Shown here: positions 1 through 8,079 of the stretch, piece by piece
Layout of the letters: each line of letters opens with the position of its first letter
How positions within the stretch are numbered: position 1 is the stretch's first letter
NCBI GenBank assembly: GCA_002715425.1
Contig: PAYW01000015.1
Coordinates: forward strand, 1-28,128
DNA: 28,128 nt
DNA from: Actinomycetota bacterium
GTDB taxonomy: Bacteria; Actinomycetota; Acidimicrobiia; Acidimicrobiales; UBA8592
Reading direction: 5' to 3'
The notes under the pieces: generated by a model
The model's database searches: none
What the model was told of the DNA's origin: nothing
The model's input: only the letters and a program-made list of their open reading frames with translations
Translations under genes and position numbers: made by a program

Positions 1-876
1 CCCGCTGAATCTTCGGCGAAAGATGTGGTACTGGCTGTCCTTGGCGCTGTTGGTACGGGTGGAGGAATTGGAGCAATAGCTGAATTTCGCGGCCCAGTTA
101 TAGAGGCACTTTCGATGGAAGGCCGTATGACGGTATGCAATATGTCAATCGAATTCGGAGCAAAAGCCGGATTAATTGCTCCCGATGAAGTTACTTTTGA
201 ATACCTAAAGGGAAGAACGAATTCACCTACAGGCGACCTCTGGGAAAATGCTGTAACAGAATGGCAGAAACTTCATTCTGATGATGACGCTGTGTTTGAT
301 AGAGAAATAGTTATAAATGGGAATGACATCACCCCTCAGGTAACTTGGGGAACCAATCCAGGTCAAGTCATACCTGTTAACGGAACTATTCCTAATCCTA
401 TGAGCTTTAAAGATGTTGCTGATCGCGAAGCTGCTGAACGAGCACTTGAATATATGGGCTTAGAAGCAGATGCCCCAATAACTTCTGTTCCAGTTGATAC
501 CGTATTCATCGGCAGCTGCACAAATAGTCGCATCGAAGATTTGAGGGCTGCTGCTGCGGTTATTGAGGGGAAAAAAGTTTCCGCTGGTGTGAGAACATTG
601 GTTGTCCCTGGATCTGGATTGGTTAAACAACAGGCTGAAAACGAAGGCTTAGATGAAATATTCAAAAATGCGGGATTTGATTGGAGAGAACCTGGATGCT
701 CCATGTGTCTAGCCATGAACCCAGACAAGCTAAGCCCCCGAGAAAGGTCTGCAAGTACGAGCAATAGGAACTTCGAAGGGCGCCAAGGGCGCGGCGGCCG
801 GACCCATCTTGTATCTCCCCGTGTTGCTGCCGCTACCGCCTTGGCCGGACATTTTGCAACCCCGGAGGATCTGTAA
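1..876 (+). CDS. leuC: 3-isopropylmalate dehydratase large subunit, 5'-truncated by window edge
   Basis: The frame is open from base 1, so the 291 visible residues are the C-terminal part of a protein that normally has about 470. LeuC with LeuD isomerises 2-isopropylmalate to 3-isopropylmalate in leucine synthesis, in the cytoplasm, using a [4Fe-4S] cluster. The three cluster cysteines are visible: one in GSCTNSR (visible residue 173) and two in GCSMC (233 and 236). Their 60- and 3-residue spacing is the aconitase-family pattern. [20 protein letters not shown] near the start and [19 protein letters not shown] near the end are LeuC signatures. A GTG at 25 is only an internal codon. The TAA stop shares one base with the leuD ATG, so the two subunits are translationally coupled. 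Family assignment is secure; bacterial homoaconitase is the only close alternative, and pairing with LeuD favours LeuC. Confidence 0.96.
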   Translation, partial: PAESSAKDVVLAVLGAVGTGGGIGAIAEFRGPVIEALSMEGRMTVCNMSIEFGAKAGLIAPDEVTFEYLKGRTNSPTGDLWENAVTEWQKLHSDDDAVFDREIVINGNDITPQVTWGTNPGQVIPVNGTIPNPMSFKDVADREAAERALEYMGLEADAPITSVPVDTVFIGSCTNSRIEDLRAAAAVIEGKKVSAGVRTLVVPGSGLVKQQAENEGLDEIFKNAGFDWREPGCSMCLAMNPDKLSPRERSASTSNRNFEGRQGRGGRTHLVSPRVAAATALAGHFATPEDL

Positions 877-1469
877 TGGAAGCTGTACATATTATTCAAG
901 GGACTGCGGTTCCGTTAGATCGTTCTGACGTTGATACCGATCAAATAATTCCAAGCGACTGGTTGAAGCGGGTCGAACGCACAGGGTTTGAGAAAGGACT
1001 TTTTTCAGAATGGAAGGATGATCCTGATTTCATCCTAAATGACGAAGCTTATTCTGCAGCTTCGATCCTTATCGCTGGACCCAATTTTGGAACAGGATCC
1101 TCCCGTGAGCATGCCGTCTGGGCGATCCAACAAGCTGGCTTTCAAGCAGTGATATCTTCCAGATTTGGGCCTATTTTTAAAAATAACTCTACGAAAAACG
1201 GGCTAGTTCCAGTTGAGGTCGATCCTGAAATTGGAAATCGCCTTCTAGAAGAAGTCCAACAAAAACCACTTCTCGAATTCGTCATTGATGTCGAACGGAA
1301 GCTTGTAGAGGTTCCAGAAATCGACTTGGAGATCGAATTCCCACTTGATAAATCTATACAGCATAGGCTACTGAACGGACTGGACGATATTAGCATTACT
1401 CTTACTAACGAAGAGTCGATAAGCTCATTCGAAACAACTCGGCTGGCTTGGCTCCCTTCCCAAAAATAA
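876..1469 (+). CDS. leuD: 3-isopropylmalate dehydratase small subunit
   Basis: The protein has 197 residues, the usual LeuD length. It forms the swivel domain that completes the LeuCD active site. Motifs are TAVPLDRSDVDTDQIIPSDW at the N-terminus, GPNFGTGSSREHAVWAIQ in the middle, and VISSRFGPIFKNNSTKNGLVPVE, all typical of LeuD. The GSSREHA loop contacts substrate in the family. The ATG overlaps the leuC stop by one base (TAATG), and a strong CGGAGG site lies at about 860-865, so start choice is firm. No other leucine gene follows; a 73-base gap separates it from the lipoprotein gene. No T-rich hairpin terminator is visible in that gap. Confidence 0.96.
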   Translation: MEAVHIIQGTAVPLDRSDVDTDQIIPSDWLKRVERTGFEKGLFSEWKDDPDFILNDEAYSAASILIAGPNFGTGSSREHAVWAIQQAGFQAVISSRFGPIFKNNSTKNGLVPVEVDPEIGNRLLEEVQQKPLLEFVIDVERKLVEVPEIDLEIEFPLDKSIQHRLLNGLDDISITLTNEESISSFETTRLAWLPSQK

Positions 1470-1542
1470 AAAGAGGCGATTCGGGAACTGAAATTAATCT
1501 GCGAACGTCAGAGATACATAAGCAAAAGTAAATGAGGGGAAA

Positions 1543-3822
1543 ATGAAAAAATACTTTGTGCCAATCGTGTTATCTCTTGGAATGATTGTAGGTGCGTGCT
1601 CTGGCTCTGAACAGCTAGAGTCGACAGGAACTCCGATTGACCTTGGCCCTGACAGTATCGAACTTGTGGCAAGCCTTGTCCCGTTCTCTGACTGTGATGA
1701 ACTTCTTTCTCATTTAAAAGAAGAAGCAAGGGAGCGCGTAGGTCCTTACGGCCTGAATTATCAAGGCGGGCCATTCTGGGGAATGCCGGAGGTTCTTCGG
1801 GTCGAAGTTGATATGGAAGAAATGGAGGTCGCAAGCGCTGAACCGGAATCAACATCTGGGTCAGATTCTGGCAGCAGTTTCTCTGGTGATGATGGGTCAA
1901 CCGAGAATTCCTATACCGGTACTAATGTCCAAGAAATAGGTGTCGACGAGCCCGACATAATTAAAACAGACGGAAATCGTATTTTGATAGTTAATAATGG
2001 TGTCCTCTCCCACATCGCGATTGACGGATCACAAGGAACGAAAACCGATCAGATAGAAATCACCGCTGGGTGGGGTCATGAACTATTTATATCTGGGAAT
2101 CGGGCTCTTCTATTCACCAACGGCGAAGGGTATGACGTCGGTATCATGGAGTCCTCTCTTAGCGAGGACGAAGACATGGCTGAGATGTCTGTGATGCCAG
2201 GCTTCTACACTCCAATGGCGCATGTAATCGAAATAGATCTATCAGACCCATACAACCTGCAGATTGTTAGTGAAATGAAGATAGAAGGACAGTACCTGAG
2301 CGCACGGTTAGTTGGGAATACGGTTCGGATGGCGATTAACAGCGCCCCAAACCAGCTTGAATGGGTTTATCCAAGTTCACCGGGATCAGAAGATAGAGCC
2401 ACGAGATTCAACAGAGAACTCATCGACGAAACAACCATTGAGGACTGGACTCCTCGTTTTACCCTTACGAAAGGAGAGACCACTTCTACTGGATCTCTTC
2501 TAGAGTGTGAAGATCTACACCGTCCAGATAGCTTTTCGGGCTTCGACGTAGTTTCTGTTTTAAGTTTCAATATTGCGAATGGGTTAACGGAAGGTAGTGG
2601 TGTTGGCGTCCTTGCAAGTGGACAAACCGTCTACTCTTCGTTAAACCGTTTCTATGTTGCTACTACCAAATGGGTGGAAGCCGAAATCTCAGAAGAAGAC
2701 TTCAATGAATGGTCTGAATCATATTCAACGGATATTCATGCCTTTAGTATCAGCACTGAAGCCCCGGCACAATATTCAGCTTCGGGAATAGTGCAAGGAA
2801 CACTATTAAACCAGTTCTCTATGGATGAGCATGACGGATATCTTCGTATTATTACCACTACTGGTTCACCGTGGGATGAACGCAACCTTAGCGAAAGCCA
2901 ATTGGTTGTCCTTGAGGAACAAGAAAGTGTTCTAAAGAAGGTGGGGCAAGTCGGTGGACTCGGAAAAGGAGAATCACTCTACTCTGCTCGCCTTTTAGAC
3001 GACATCGGATTTGCCGTTACTTTCCGACAAATCGACCCTTTCTATGTCTTAGACCTAAGCGACCCCACTAACCCCGAGGTAGTCGGAGAGTTAAAGATTC
3101 CAGGATTTTCAACTTACCTACATCCAATTGATGAAAACTACGTGATAGGCATTGGACAGAACGCAACCGATGAAGGGAGAGTCCTAGGTCTCAAGGTCAG
3201 CTTGTTTGACGTTTCTGACAATACAGACCCCCGCGAAACGGCAACATGGACAATGAATGACGCTAATTCACCAGCTGAATCGGACCACCGGGCCTTCCAG
3301 ATTTACGGGCAGACAATAATACTTCCCGTGCAAAGCTGGTCAGGAAACTTTAACGGAGCTGTACTTCTTGAGGTAGGCGAAGGAAAGATTTCATATGTAG
3401 GTGAAATTACCCATGAAACCGAATCGACGGGGCCAGTAAGTGACTGCCGTGAACTCACAGCTAATGAATTTGAAGGGACAGAAATCGAATTCTGGATCGA
3501 AAATGCTGGCAGCTACTACCAACTCTGTAGCGCTACCGACACTGGAGGCTATGGGGAGGAATCTTGGTGCGACTCAATTCCACTATCTGAATTAGATATT
3601 TGGTTCGGCCGAGAAAGTGAAGAAATCAGTGCAGTTCTTCTAGAAATTGGAGCTGTAGATGGTGATCGTATTGAAGAATGCTGGATACAGCCTTTCGATT
3701 GGAATTTGCAGATCCAACGAGGCCTCATAATTAATGATGTTCTTTGGACCATGAGTTGGGGCCAACTCCAATCAAACTTACTTGACGGGCTGGAAACTAT
3801 ATCAGTAGTCACTATTGATTGA
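1543..3822 (+). CDS. secreted beta-propeller lipoprotein (COG4880 / Beta_propel type)
   Basis: The 759-residue protein starts with a lipoprotein signal peptide: MKK, a hydrophobic stretch, then lipobox VGAC with Cys19 as the predicted lipidated residue. A Ser/Gly/Asp-rich linker (about residues 95-125) is followed by NVQEIGVDEPDIIKTDGNRI (from about residue 128), the hallmark of the Beta_propel family. Repeated blades then run to the C-terminus, with motifs such as ADGLxxGES-like turns and FYVLDLSDPTNPEVVGELKI. It should sit on the outer face of the cytoplasmic membrane. Molecular function in this family is unknown; binding or scaffolding is a guess. The protein is strongly acidic, which fits a secreted protein from a saline habitat. 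An AGGGGA ribosome site precedes the ATG by a few bases. It looks monocistronic, with tandem hairpins just downstream. Confidence 0.85.
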   Translation: MKKYFVPIVLSLGMIVGACSGSEQLESTGTPIDLGPDSIELVASLVPFSDCDELLSHLKEEARERVGPYGLNYQGGPFWGMPEVLRVEVDMEEMEVASAEPESTSGSDSGSSFSGDDGSTENSYTGTNVQEIGVDEPDIIKTDGNRILIVNNGVLSHIAIDGSQGTKTDQIEITAGWGHELFISGNRALLFTNGEGYDVGIMESSLSEDEDMAEMSVMPGFYTPMAHVIEIDLSDPYNLQIVSEMKIEGQYLSARLVGNTVRMAINSAPNQLEWVYPSSPGSEDRATRFNRELIDETTIEDWTPRFTLTKGETTSTGSLLECEDLHRPDSFSGFDVVSVLSFNIANGLTEGSGVGVLASGQTVYSSLNRFYVATTKWVEAEISEEDFNEWSESYSTDIHAFSISTEAPAQYSASGIVQGTLLNQFSMDEHDGYLRIITTTGSPWDERNLSESQLVVLEEQESVLKKVGQVGGLGKGESLYSARLLDDIGFAVTFRQIDPFYVLDLSDPTNPEVVGELKIPGFSTYLHPIDENYVIGIGQNATDEGRVLGLKVSLFDVSDNTDPRETATWTMNDANSPAESDHRAFQIYGQTIILPVQSWSGNFNGAVLLEVGEGKISYVGEITHETESTGPVSDCRELTANEFEGTEIEFWIENAGSYYQLCSATDTGGYGEESWCDSIPLSELDIWFGRESEEISAVLLEIGAVDGDRIEECWIQPFDWNLQIQRGLIINDVLWTMSWGQLQSNLLDGLETISVVTID

Positions 3823-3833
3823 GGAACTTAAAA

Positions 3834-3863
3834 GAGAAGGCGCCACCGAGGTGGCGCCTTCTC
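3834..3863 (+). terminator. strong hairpin downstream of the lipoprotein gene
   Basis: A perfect 14-base inverted repeat, GAGAAGGCGCCACC against GGTGGCGCCTTCTC, has only GA between the arms, so it would fold as a 12-13 bp stem with a small loop. It begins 12 bases after the lipoprotein stop. There is no T tract after it in the + direction; on the minus strand it is followed by a short TTTT-containing run. A non-canonical actinobacterial terminator or an mRNA-stabilising 3' hairpin is likely. Confidence 0.65.
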
Positions 3864-3886
3864 GACCCCATCGTTAAAATGGGGTT
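3864..3886 (+). terminator. second, weaker hairpin in tandem
   Basis: ACCCCAT and ATGGGGT form a perfect 7-bp stem around a 7-base loop (CGTTAAA), extendable by a G-T pair. It begins on the base after the first hairpin. A short GGGTTGG run follows rather than a T tract. Tandem stems of this kind are reported as terminators in high-GC Gram-positives; the role here is inferred. Confidence 0.45.
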
Positions 3887-3944
3887 CAAGGGTTGGAATG
3901 CCATTTTATCAGCTATTCAACCTGTCGCATTGAGTCCAGAATCC

Positions 3945-3950
3945 TATAAA
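3945..3950 (+). promoter_or_regulatory. candidate -10 box (TATAAA) for the small anchored protein
   Basis: TATAAA lies 11 bases before the ATG at 3962, so transcription would start only about five bases upstream of it. No convincing Shine-Dalgarno or -35 box is visible. Hairpins separate this gene from the upstream lipoprotein, so its own promoter is expected. Confidence 0.35.
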
Positions 3951-3961
3951 GTCAGAATGAT

Positions 3962-4351
3962 ATGAAAATACTTCGCAAACTCATTAAATTCGCCGCCATA
4001 GCAGCCGTGATTGCCCTTATCGTTTCGCGATTACGTAGTCGGGCTACTGAAGGGGATCAAGACGAAGATGAAGGTGACTTTAGCTGGCCTCCTATAAACC
4101 TAACTGATTCCGAGGAACCAATTGATCCTACATTGACCGAACCGACTGATGGAAGTCCTCTGGAGCCGCGAAATTGGGTGACGTGCGATGCTAGTGGCGA
4201 CTGCCCTGCTTCACATCCTGTCAAGGCTAAAGATGGCAGTGGCTTATACCATGTGCCCGGAGGCAACGCTTACGAGCGCACAATCCCTGACAGGTGCTAC
4301 GCCTCAGCGGAAGATGCTGAATCAGATGGCTACCGCCCTGCTCAACGATAA
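3962..4351 (+). CDS. small membrane-anchored protein with C-terminal 'sunset'-type domain
   Basis: The 129-residue protein has a basic start (MKILRKLIK), one hydrophobic helix (about residues 10-22, AAIAAVIALIVSRL), then an acidic, Pro-rich linker (about 30-75). The C-terminal module of about 45 residues includes CPASHPVKAK, GSGLYHVPGG, YERTIPDRCYAS and DAESDGYR. That YHVPGG...Y.RT....C..s..dAe.dGyR pattern is, from memory, the actinobacterial 'sunset' domain also found at the ends of unrelated proteins. Cys and His residues in the module suggest metal or ligand binding, but the role is not known to me. The helix carries positive charge on both sides, so topology is uncertain. It ends six bases before the convergent serA stop. 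Confidence 0.7.
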   Translation: MKILRKLIKFAAIAAVIALIVSRLRSRATEGDQDEDEGDFSWPPINLTDSEEPIDPTLTEPTDGSPLEPRNWVTCDASGDCPASHPVKAKDGSGLYHVPGGNAYERTIPDRCYASAEDAESDGYRPAQR

Positions 4352-4357
4352 ATAGAG

Positions 4358-5923
4358 TCACAAGTTAAGAACCGAGCACCTCGTTACTCCATCCGTTTGT
4401 ATAAGTAATTCAGCGATATCATTTGGAACTTCATCTTGTGTTGAAATGACCATCAACGCCCCTAATCCATCCTTGCTTCGACCGACATTCATATCAACAA
4501 TATTAATTCTCTCTTCACCCAAAATGGTTCCTACTTTTCCTATCACCCCTGGCCGGTCGTCATTTCGAAGAATAACCATATGCGTGCTTGGCGGCATATC
4601 AACTGTGTGATCATCAACCATTACTATTCGAGCTTCGCCTTTTAGCCCAACAAGCGTTCCTGCTATCGCATGCTCACCTCCTCGAATAGTAACTGTGTTG
4701 ACGTAATCAGCGGATGAAGTAGTGGTTACCGAACGAATCTGAACGCCATGGTCTTTTGCAACATCGATAGCATTTACATAAGAAATAGGCTGATCGGTAA
4801 TTCCCGCAAGAAGTCCTTTGACAGCAGAGAGTTCTGTAATTTTGTTATCGTATCCTCCGATTTCCCCTGCGAATTCTATTTCGACTACCTCGGGGAGTTC
4901 ATTCAAAAGCCCTGAGAATATTGCTCCAAGCTGTTCTGCTAGAGGAAGGAACGGACGAACGGTTTCAGCAGCTTCGCTTGCTGCCACGTTGACAGCATGA
5001 GGAACAAACTCGCCAAGGAGAGCTAGCTCTACCTGTTCAGCAATTGACTCTCCAGCTTTGTCCTGCGCCTCGGTAGTGCTAGCTCCAAGATGCGGAGTGA
5101 CCACTATTTGTGGCAGAGAGAAGAGTGGAGATTCGGTAACCGGTTCATTTTCGAATACGTCGATCGCCGCCCCAGCGATTTTTCCTGCTGTGACCGCTTC
5201 AGCTAAGTCGGCCTCGTTAACAATTCCACCTCGGGCAACATTAATTATCCTTAGACATGGCTTAGCATTGGAAAGCAGCTCAGCATTAACAAGATTTTCC
5301 GTCTCCGGTGTTTTTGCTACGTGGATTGTTAAAAAATCCGAAATTTGTATTAATTCCTCTAGGGACATTAGTTGGACCGACAGTTGACGGGCCCTCTCGG
5401 TAGCAACGAATGGGTCGTATGCAACAAGATTCATCCCGAAAGCAAGTGCACGCTGAGCCACCAACTTACCAATTCTCCCGAGGCCTATAATTCCAAGAGT
5501 TTTATCAGCAAGTTCGACGCCCGTCCATTCATTGCGCTCCCATCGTCCACTCTTCAAAGCAGAATTTGCTTGCGGAATATTGCGCGCTTGGGCAAGTATC
5601 AAGGCGATTGTATGCTCTGCTGCTGAAAGGATGTTTGACTTTGGGGCATTGACCACCATGACTCCTTGCTCTGTAGCTGCATTAACGTCTACGTTGTCAA
5701 GACCAATTCCGGCTCTGCCAATTACCAGCAACTTCTCACCGTTCTTGATGACTTCCTTAGTGATAGTTGTCGCCGAGCGAATAATGACGGCGTCAGCGTC
5801 CTTAACTTCAGCTAGCAGGGCGTCTTCAGATAAGTTGAGTTTTACATCAACATCATGCCCTGCTTCGCGTAGTCGCTCGATTCCAGCATCGGCGATTTTT
5901 TCTGTTATTAAGACACGTGCCAT
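4358..5923 (-). CDS. serA: D-3-phosphoglycerate dehydrogenase
   Basis: SerA oxidises 3-phosphoglycerate to 3-phosphohydroxypyruvate with NAD, the first step of serine synthesis. At 521 residues it is the long bacterial/actinobacterial form. In order: N-terminal substrate domain (MARVLITEKI), NAD-binding GIIGLGRIGK (about residues 145-154), catalytic Arg in NVARGGIVNE, catalytic His in VVTPHLGASTTEAQDKAG, an intervening ASB-type domain, and a C-terminal ACT domain (MVILRNDDRPGVIGKVGTIL) that in relatives binds serine for feedback inhibition. Two ATGs are adjacent (5926 and 5923). I choose the second because a TAGATT -10-like box sits exactly at -12 to -7 from it and no Shine-Dalgarno is present, fitting a leaderless mRNA. 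It is divergent from the amidohydrolase, and serC lies about 5 kb away. Confidence 0.96.
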   Translation of the reverse strand: MARVLITEKIADAGIERLREAGHDVDVKLNLSEDALLAEVKDADAVIIRSATTITKEVIKNGEKLLVIGRAGIGLDNVDVNAATEQGVMVVNAPKSNILSAAEHTIALILAQARNIPQANSALKSGRWERNEWTGVELADKTLGIIGLGRIGKLVAQRALAFGMNLVAYDPFVATERARQLSVQLMSLEELIQISDFLTIHVAKTPETENLVNAELLSNAKPCLRIINVARGGIVNEADLAEAVTAGKIAGAAIDVFENEPVTESPLFSLPQIVVTPHLGASTTEAQDKAGESIAEQVELALLGEFVPHAVNVAASEAAETVRPFLPLAEQLGAIFSGLLNELPEVVEIEFAGEIGGYDNKITELSAVKGLLAGITDQPISYVNAIDVAKDHGVQIRSVTTTSSADYVNTVTIRGGEHAIAGTLVGLKGEARIVMVDDHTVDMPPSTHMVILRNDDRPGVIGKVGTILGEERINIVDMNVGRSKDGLGALMVISTQDEVPNDIAELLIQTDGVTRCSVLNL

Positions 5924-5929
5924 CATTCC

Positions 5930-5935
5930 AATCTA
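5930..5935 (-). promoter_or_regulatory. candidate -10 box (TAGATT) for leaderless serA
   Basis: On the minus strand TAGATT is followed by six bases and then the ATG at 5923, which would place transcription start on the start codon. The same hexamer at the same distance precedes serC. The -35 match is weak (TTGCCC with a 19-base spacer at best). Confidence 0.4.
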
Positions 5936-5975
5936 GAAGGTCTTGCACTAATAAGGGCAACAATTTACGTATATG

Positions 5976-5990
5976 TACTTACAATAAGTA
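5976..5990. promoter_or_regulatory. inverted repeat TACTTA-CAA-TAAGTA, candidate operator
   Basis: A perfect 6-3-6 palindrome lies in the 123-base divergent region between serA and the amidohydrolase gene. Its position suits a dimeric regulator controlling one or both genes. There is no regulator gene in the immediate neighbourhood. Confidence 0.4.
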
Positions 5991-6000
5991 TTTGGTATAT

Positions 6001-6019
6001 CTGGTGATGTCTTCACCAG
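6001..6019. promoter_or_regulatory. inverted repeat CTGGTGA-TGTCT-TCACCAG, candidate operator
   Basis: A perfect 7-5-7 inverted repeat ends 27 bases before the amidohydrolase GTG. It is the second palindrome in the same divergent region, different in sequence from the first. It could be an operator, or a hairpin in the amidohydrolase leader if transcription starts upstream of it. Confidence 0.45.
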
Positions 6020-6046
6020 CACTATTTACATGCAAAGGATATCGGT

Positions 6047-7228
6047 GTGGCTGACTTGAATTTCAGTGCGTTCGATTGTGATCATCACTATTACGAGGCC
6101 GAAGATGCATTTACTCGTTATATGGATCCTCATTTAAAAAGTCGTGGGATCCAATGGTCAGAGATAAACGGCAAAAGAAGGCTTCTGGTTGGAGGAAAAG
6201 TTAATCGCTTTATCCCAAACCCGACGTTTGATCCAATAGCTCAGCCAGGATGTCTGGACGCGTACTTTCGAGGCAGAGTATCAGTCTCAGATATTCGTGA
6301 CGCGTTTGGAGATCTAGAACCCATTACTGAACGTCCTGAATACCGAGATAAGGACGCTAAGATCAAAAAACTTGACGAGCAAGGACTAGATGGATGTTTT
6401 CTCTTCCCGACATTAGGGGTTGGTATGGAGTCTGCCCTCGAAAACGACACTCTCGCACTAGTAGCAACCTTTACTGCTTTCAATAGATGGCTCCTAGAAG
6501 ATTGGGGATTCAATTACAAAGACCGACTCTTCGCCGCTCCCTATATCACGCTCGCAGATGCAGACCATGCCATCAGAGAGCTGGAATTCGCCTTAGAAAA
6601 TGATGCTCGGCTGATCAATCTAAGAGCTTCTGCAGTAACAACCCGCGATGGGAAAAGGAGTCCAGCCGACAAAGCATTTGACCCATTTTGGGAGCAGGTC
6701 AATCATTCAGGACTAACTGTGGCCTTTCACGCGGGAGATGCTGCGTACGATTTTATGTTTGCCCACTGGGGACTTACTACGGAGTTTGAAGCGTTCCGAT
6801 ACGATCCTCTTAAAAGATTACTCAACTACTCCAATATCGCAGATACAGTAGCAGCACTAATAGGTGGTGGGTTATTTGACAGATTTCCCAACATCCGTGT
6901 CTGCACTATTGAGAATGGCTCAGATTGGGTAAGCGGTCTGGTGAAACGCTTAGAAAAAGCATACAAGCAAGCGAGTTATGCATTCCTTTCTGATCCTGTT
7001 GAGCTATTTCGAAAACATATCTGGGTAGCCCCTTACTATGAAGACGATCTTCTAGACCTTCGAGATCTCTTGGGCGTAGATCACATTCTCTTCGGGTCTG
7101 ATTTCCCCCATGCTGAAGGACTAGCTGACCCTATTGAATTCATCCACGACCTACAGGGTTTCAATGAACAAGAAATTGAAAAAATCATGTACCTAAATGG
7201 GAAGAACTTAGTTTCACCCAATGCTTGA
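6047..7228 (+). CDS. amidohydrolase family protein (Amidohydro_2, COG2159)
   Basis: The 393-residue protein is a metal-dependent hydrolase or decarboxylase of the TIM-barrel amidohydrolase 2 group. Its N-terminal metal site is represented by FDCDHHYYE (residues 9-17). A further metal His lies in FHAGD (His228), and the last strand carries HILFGSDFPHAEG with Asp352 and His355. The region VCTIENGSDWVSGLVKRLEK is typical of the subgroup common in mycobacteria and other lipid-degrading actinobacteria. Start is GTG with an AAAGGA site 7 bases upstream. Substrate cannot be read from sequence; relatives act on aromatic or polyketide-like acids. It is followed directly by a thioesterase, which hints at CoA-linked acid metabolism. 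Confidence 0.85.
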   Translation: MADLNFSAFDCDHHYYEAEDAFTRYMDPHLKSRGIQWSEINGKRRLLVGGKVNRFIPNPTFDPIAQPGCLDAYFRGRVSVSDIRDAFGDLEPITERPEYRDKDAKIKKLDEQGLDGCFLFPTLGVGMESALENDTLALVATFTAFNRWLLEDWGFNYKDRLFAAPYITLADADHAIRELEFALENDARLINLRASAVTTRDGKRSPADKAFDPFWEQVNHSGLTVAFHAGDAAYDFMFAHWGLTTEFEAFRYDPLKRLLNYSNIADTVAALIGGGLFDRFPNIRVCTIENGSDWVSGLVKRLEKAYKQASYAFLSDPVELFRKHIWVAPYYEDDLLDLRDLLGVDHILFGSDFPHAEGLADPIEFIHDLQGFNEQEIEKIMYLNGKNLVSPNA

Positions 7229-7257
7229 AGCTGAAAGAAAAGGAAACCGCACCAACA

Positions 7258-8067
7258 ATGTCATTTCAAGATCACATAGCGCTTGAACAAATTGATACTG
7301 GAGAATACAGCGTAGGGATTCATGATAAGTACTGGATAGTCGCAGGCCCTAATGGAGGTTACTTAGCTGCATTATTTGCAAATGCCGGCAATCTTCATCT
7401 CAATTCCCCAGAGCGACAACTAAGGAGCCTGACAACTCATTTCCTCTCACCCCCTAAATTGGGAGAAGCTAAGATCTCCGTGAAGACAGTGCGCAGTGGC
7501 CGGCTTATCGATTTTTTAAGACTCGAACTAATCCAGAACAACAGAACCTTGTTGCTGGCAACGGGGGTTTGGGGAACTGCAGGGGAAAGTCATCCTGAGC
7601 CTCAATTGAAAATACCTGAGGTCCCCTCTCCAGATGAATGCACTCCTATCGATAAAATCATCGAGCACCCAATTCGACTTCGTGAGCAGTGGGAAACAAG
7701 ATCTGCCATGGGCGCAAAATTAACTCAGGAAACCATCGGACAACAAAGGCAAGAAGCAGAGCTTTCATGGTGGATACGCCCCGTCGAATCTACACTCACA
7801 GGAACTCCTTTGATAGTTGCGATTTCGGACGCTCTACCTCCACCTATTTTTGCTATGGCCCCCCAAATACAATTTGTTCCAACAGTTGACTTAACTGTTC
7901 ATATTAGGGCAGAGATGAATACTGTCGATTGGCCATCAGCCGAATGGGTACTCGTAAGATTCGCAACCCGCCATATTTCCCATGGCTACCTAGAAGAAGA
8001 TGGACAAATATGGCTTCAGGATGGAACACTTCTAGGAATGAGCAGACAACTATCAGTTGCTAAATAG
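7258..8067 (+). CDS. acyl-CoA thioesterase, TesB-like double hotdog
   Basis: The protein has 269 residues from this ATG. The first hotdog repeat holds WIVAGPNGGYLAALFANAG and LRSLTTHFLSPPKLGEAKISVKTVRSGR; the second holds IVAISDALPPPIFAM, VPTVDLTVHIR and GYLEEDGQIWLQDGTLLGMSRQLS. This is the 4HBT_3/TesB-like layout of actinobacterial thioesterases that hydrolyse acyl-CoA to free acid and CoA. A TTG at 7225 overlaps the amidohydrolase stop (TTGA) and would add 11 residues. The ATG is preferred because family members begin with a short segment before the F-D..A motif, as MSFQDHIAL does here, and an AAAGGAAA lies about 12 bases upstream. It is probably co-transcribed with the amidohydrolase. It converges on the S9 peptidase gene with 12 bases between stops. 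Confidence 0.85.
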   Translation: MSFQDHIALEQIDTGEYSVGIHDKYWIVAGPNGGYLAALFANAGNLHLNSPERQLRSLTTHFLSPPKLGEAKISVKTVRSGRLIDFLRLELIQNNRTLLLATGVWGTAGESHPEPQLKIPEVPSPDECTPIDKIIEHPIRLREQWETRSAMGAKLTQETIGQQRQEAELSWWIRPVESTLTGTPLIVAISDALPPPIFAMAPQIQFVPTVDLTVHIRAEMNTVDWPSAEWVLVRFATRHISHGYLEEDGQIWLQDGTLLGMSRQLSVAK

Positions 8068-8079
8068 CTTAATATAGTT

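Noticed and set aside
363..899. A 178-codon open frame on the minus strand opposite leuC.
   Set aside because: Composition is Ser/Ala/Pro-rich in the way antisense frames are, and the opposite strand encodes clear LeuC motifs.
1470..1542. Leader peptide or T-box for leucine genes.
   Set aside because: The region is downstream of leuD, not upstream, and holds no Leu-codon run or T-box-like sequence; the real leuC leader is outside the window.
5532..5936. A 134-codon open frame on the + strand opposite serA.
   Set aside because: It lies wholly over well-conserved SerA coding sequence, has no recognisable motif and no ribosome site; it is an antisense shadow.
7225..7257. TTG start for the thioesterase overlapping the amidohydrolase stop.
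   Set aside because: The 11 extra residues (MKLKEKETAPT) are not family-like, and ATG 7258 gives the expected short N-terminus; kept only as an alternative.
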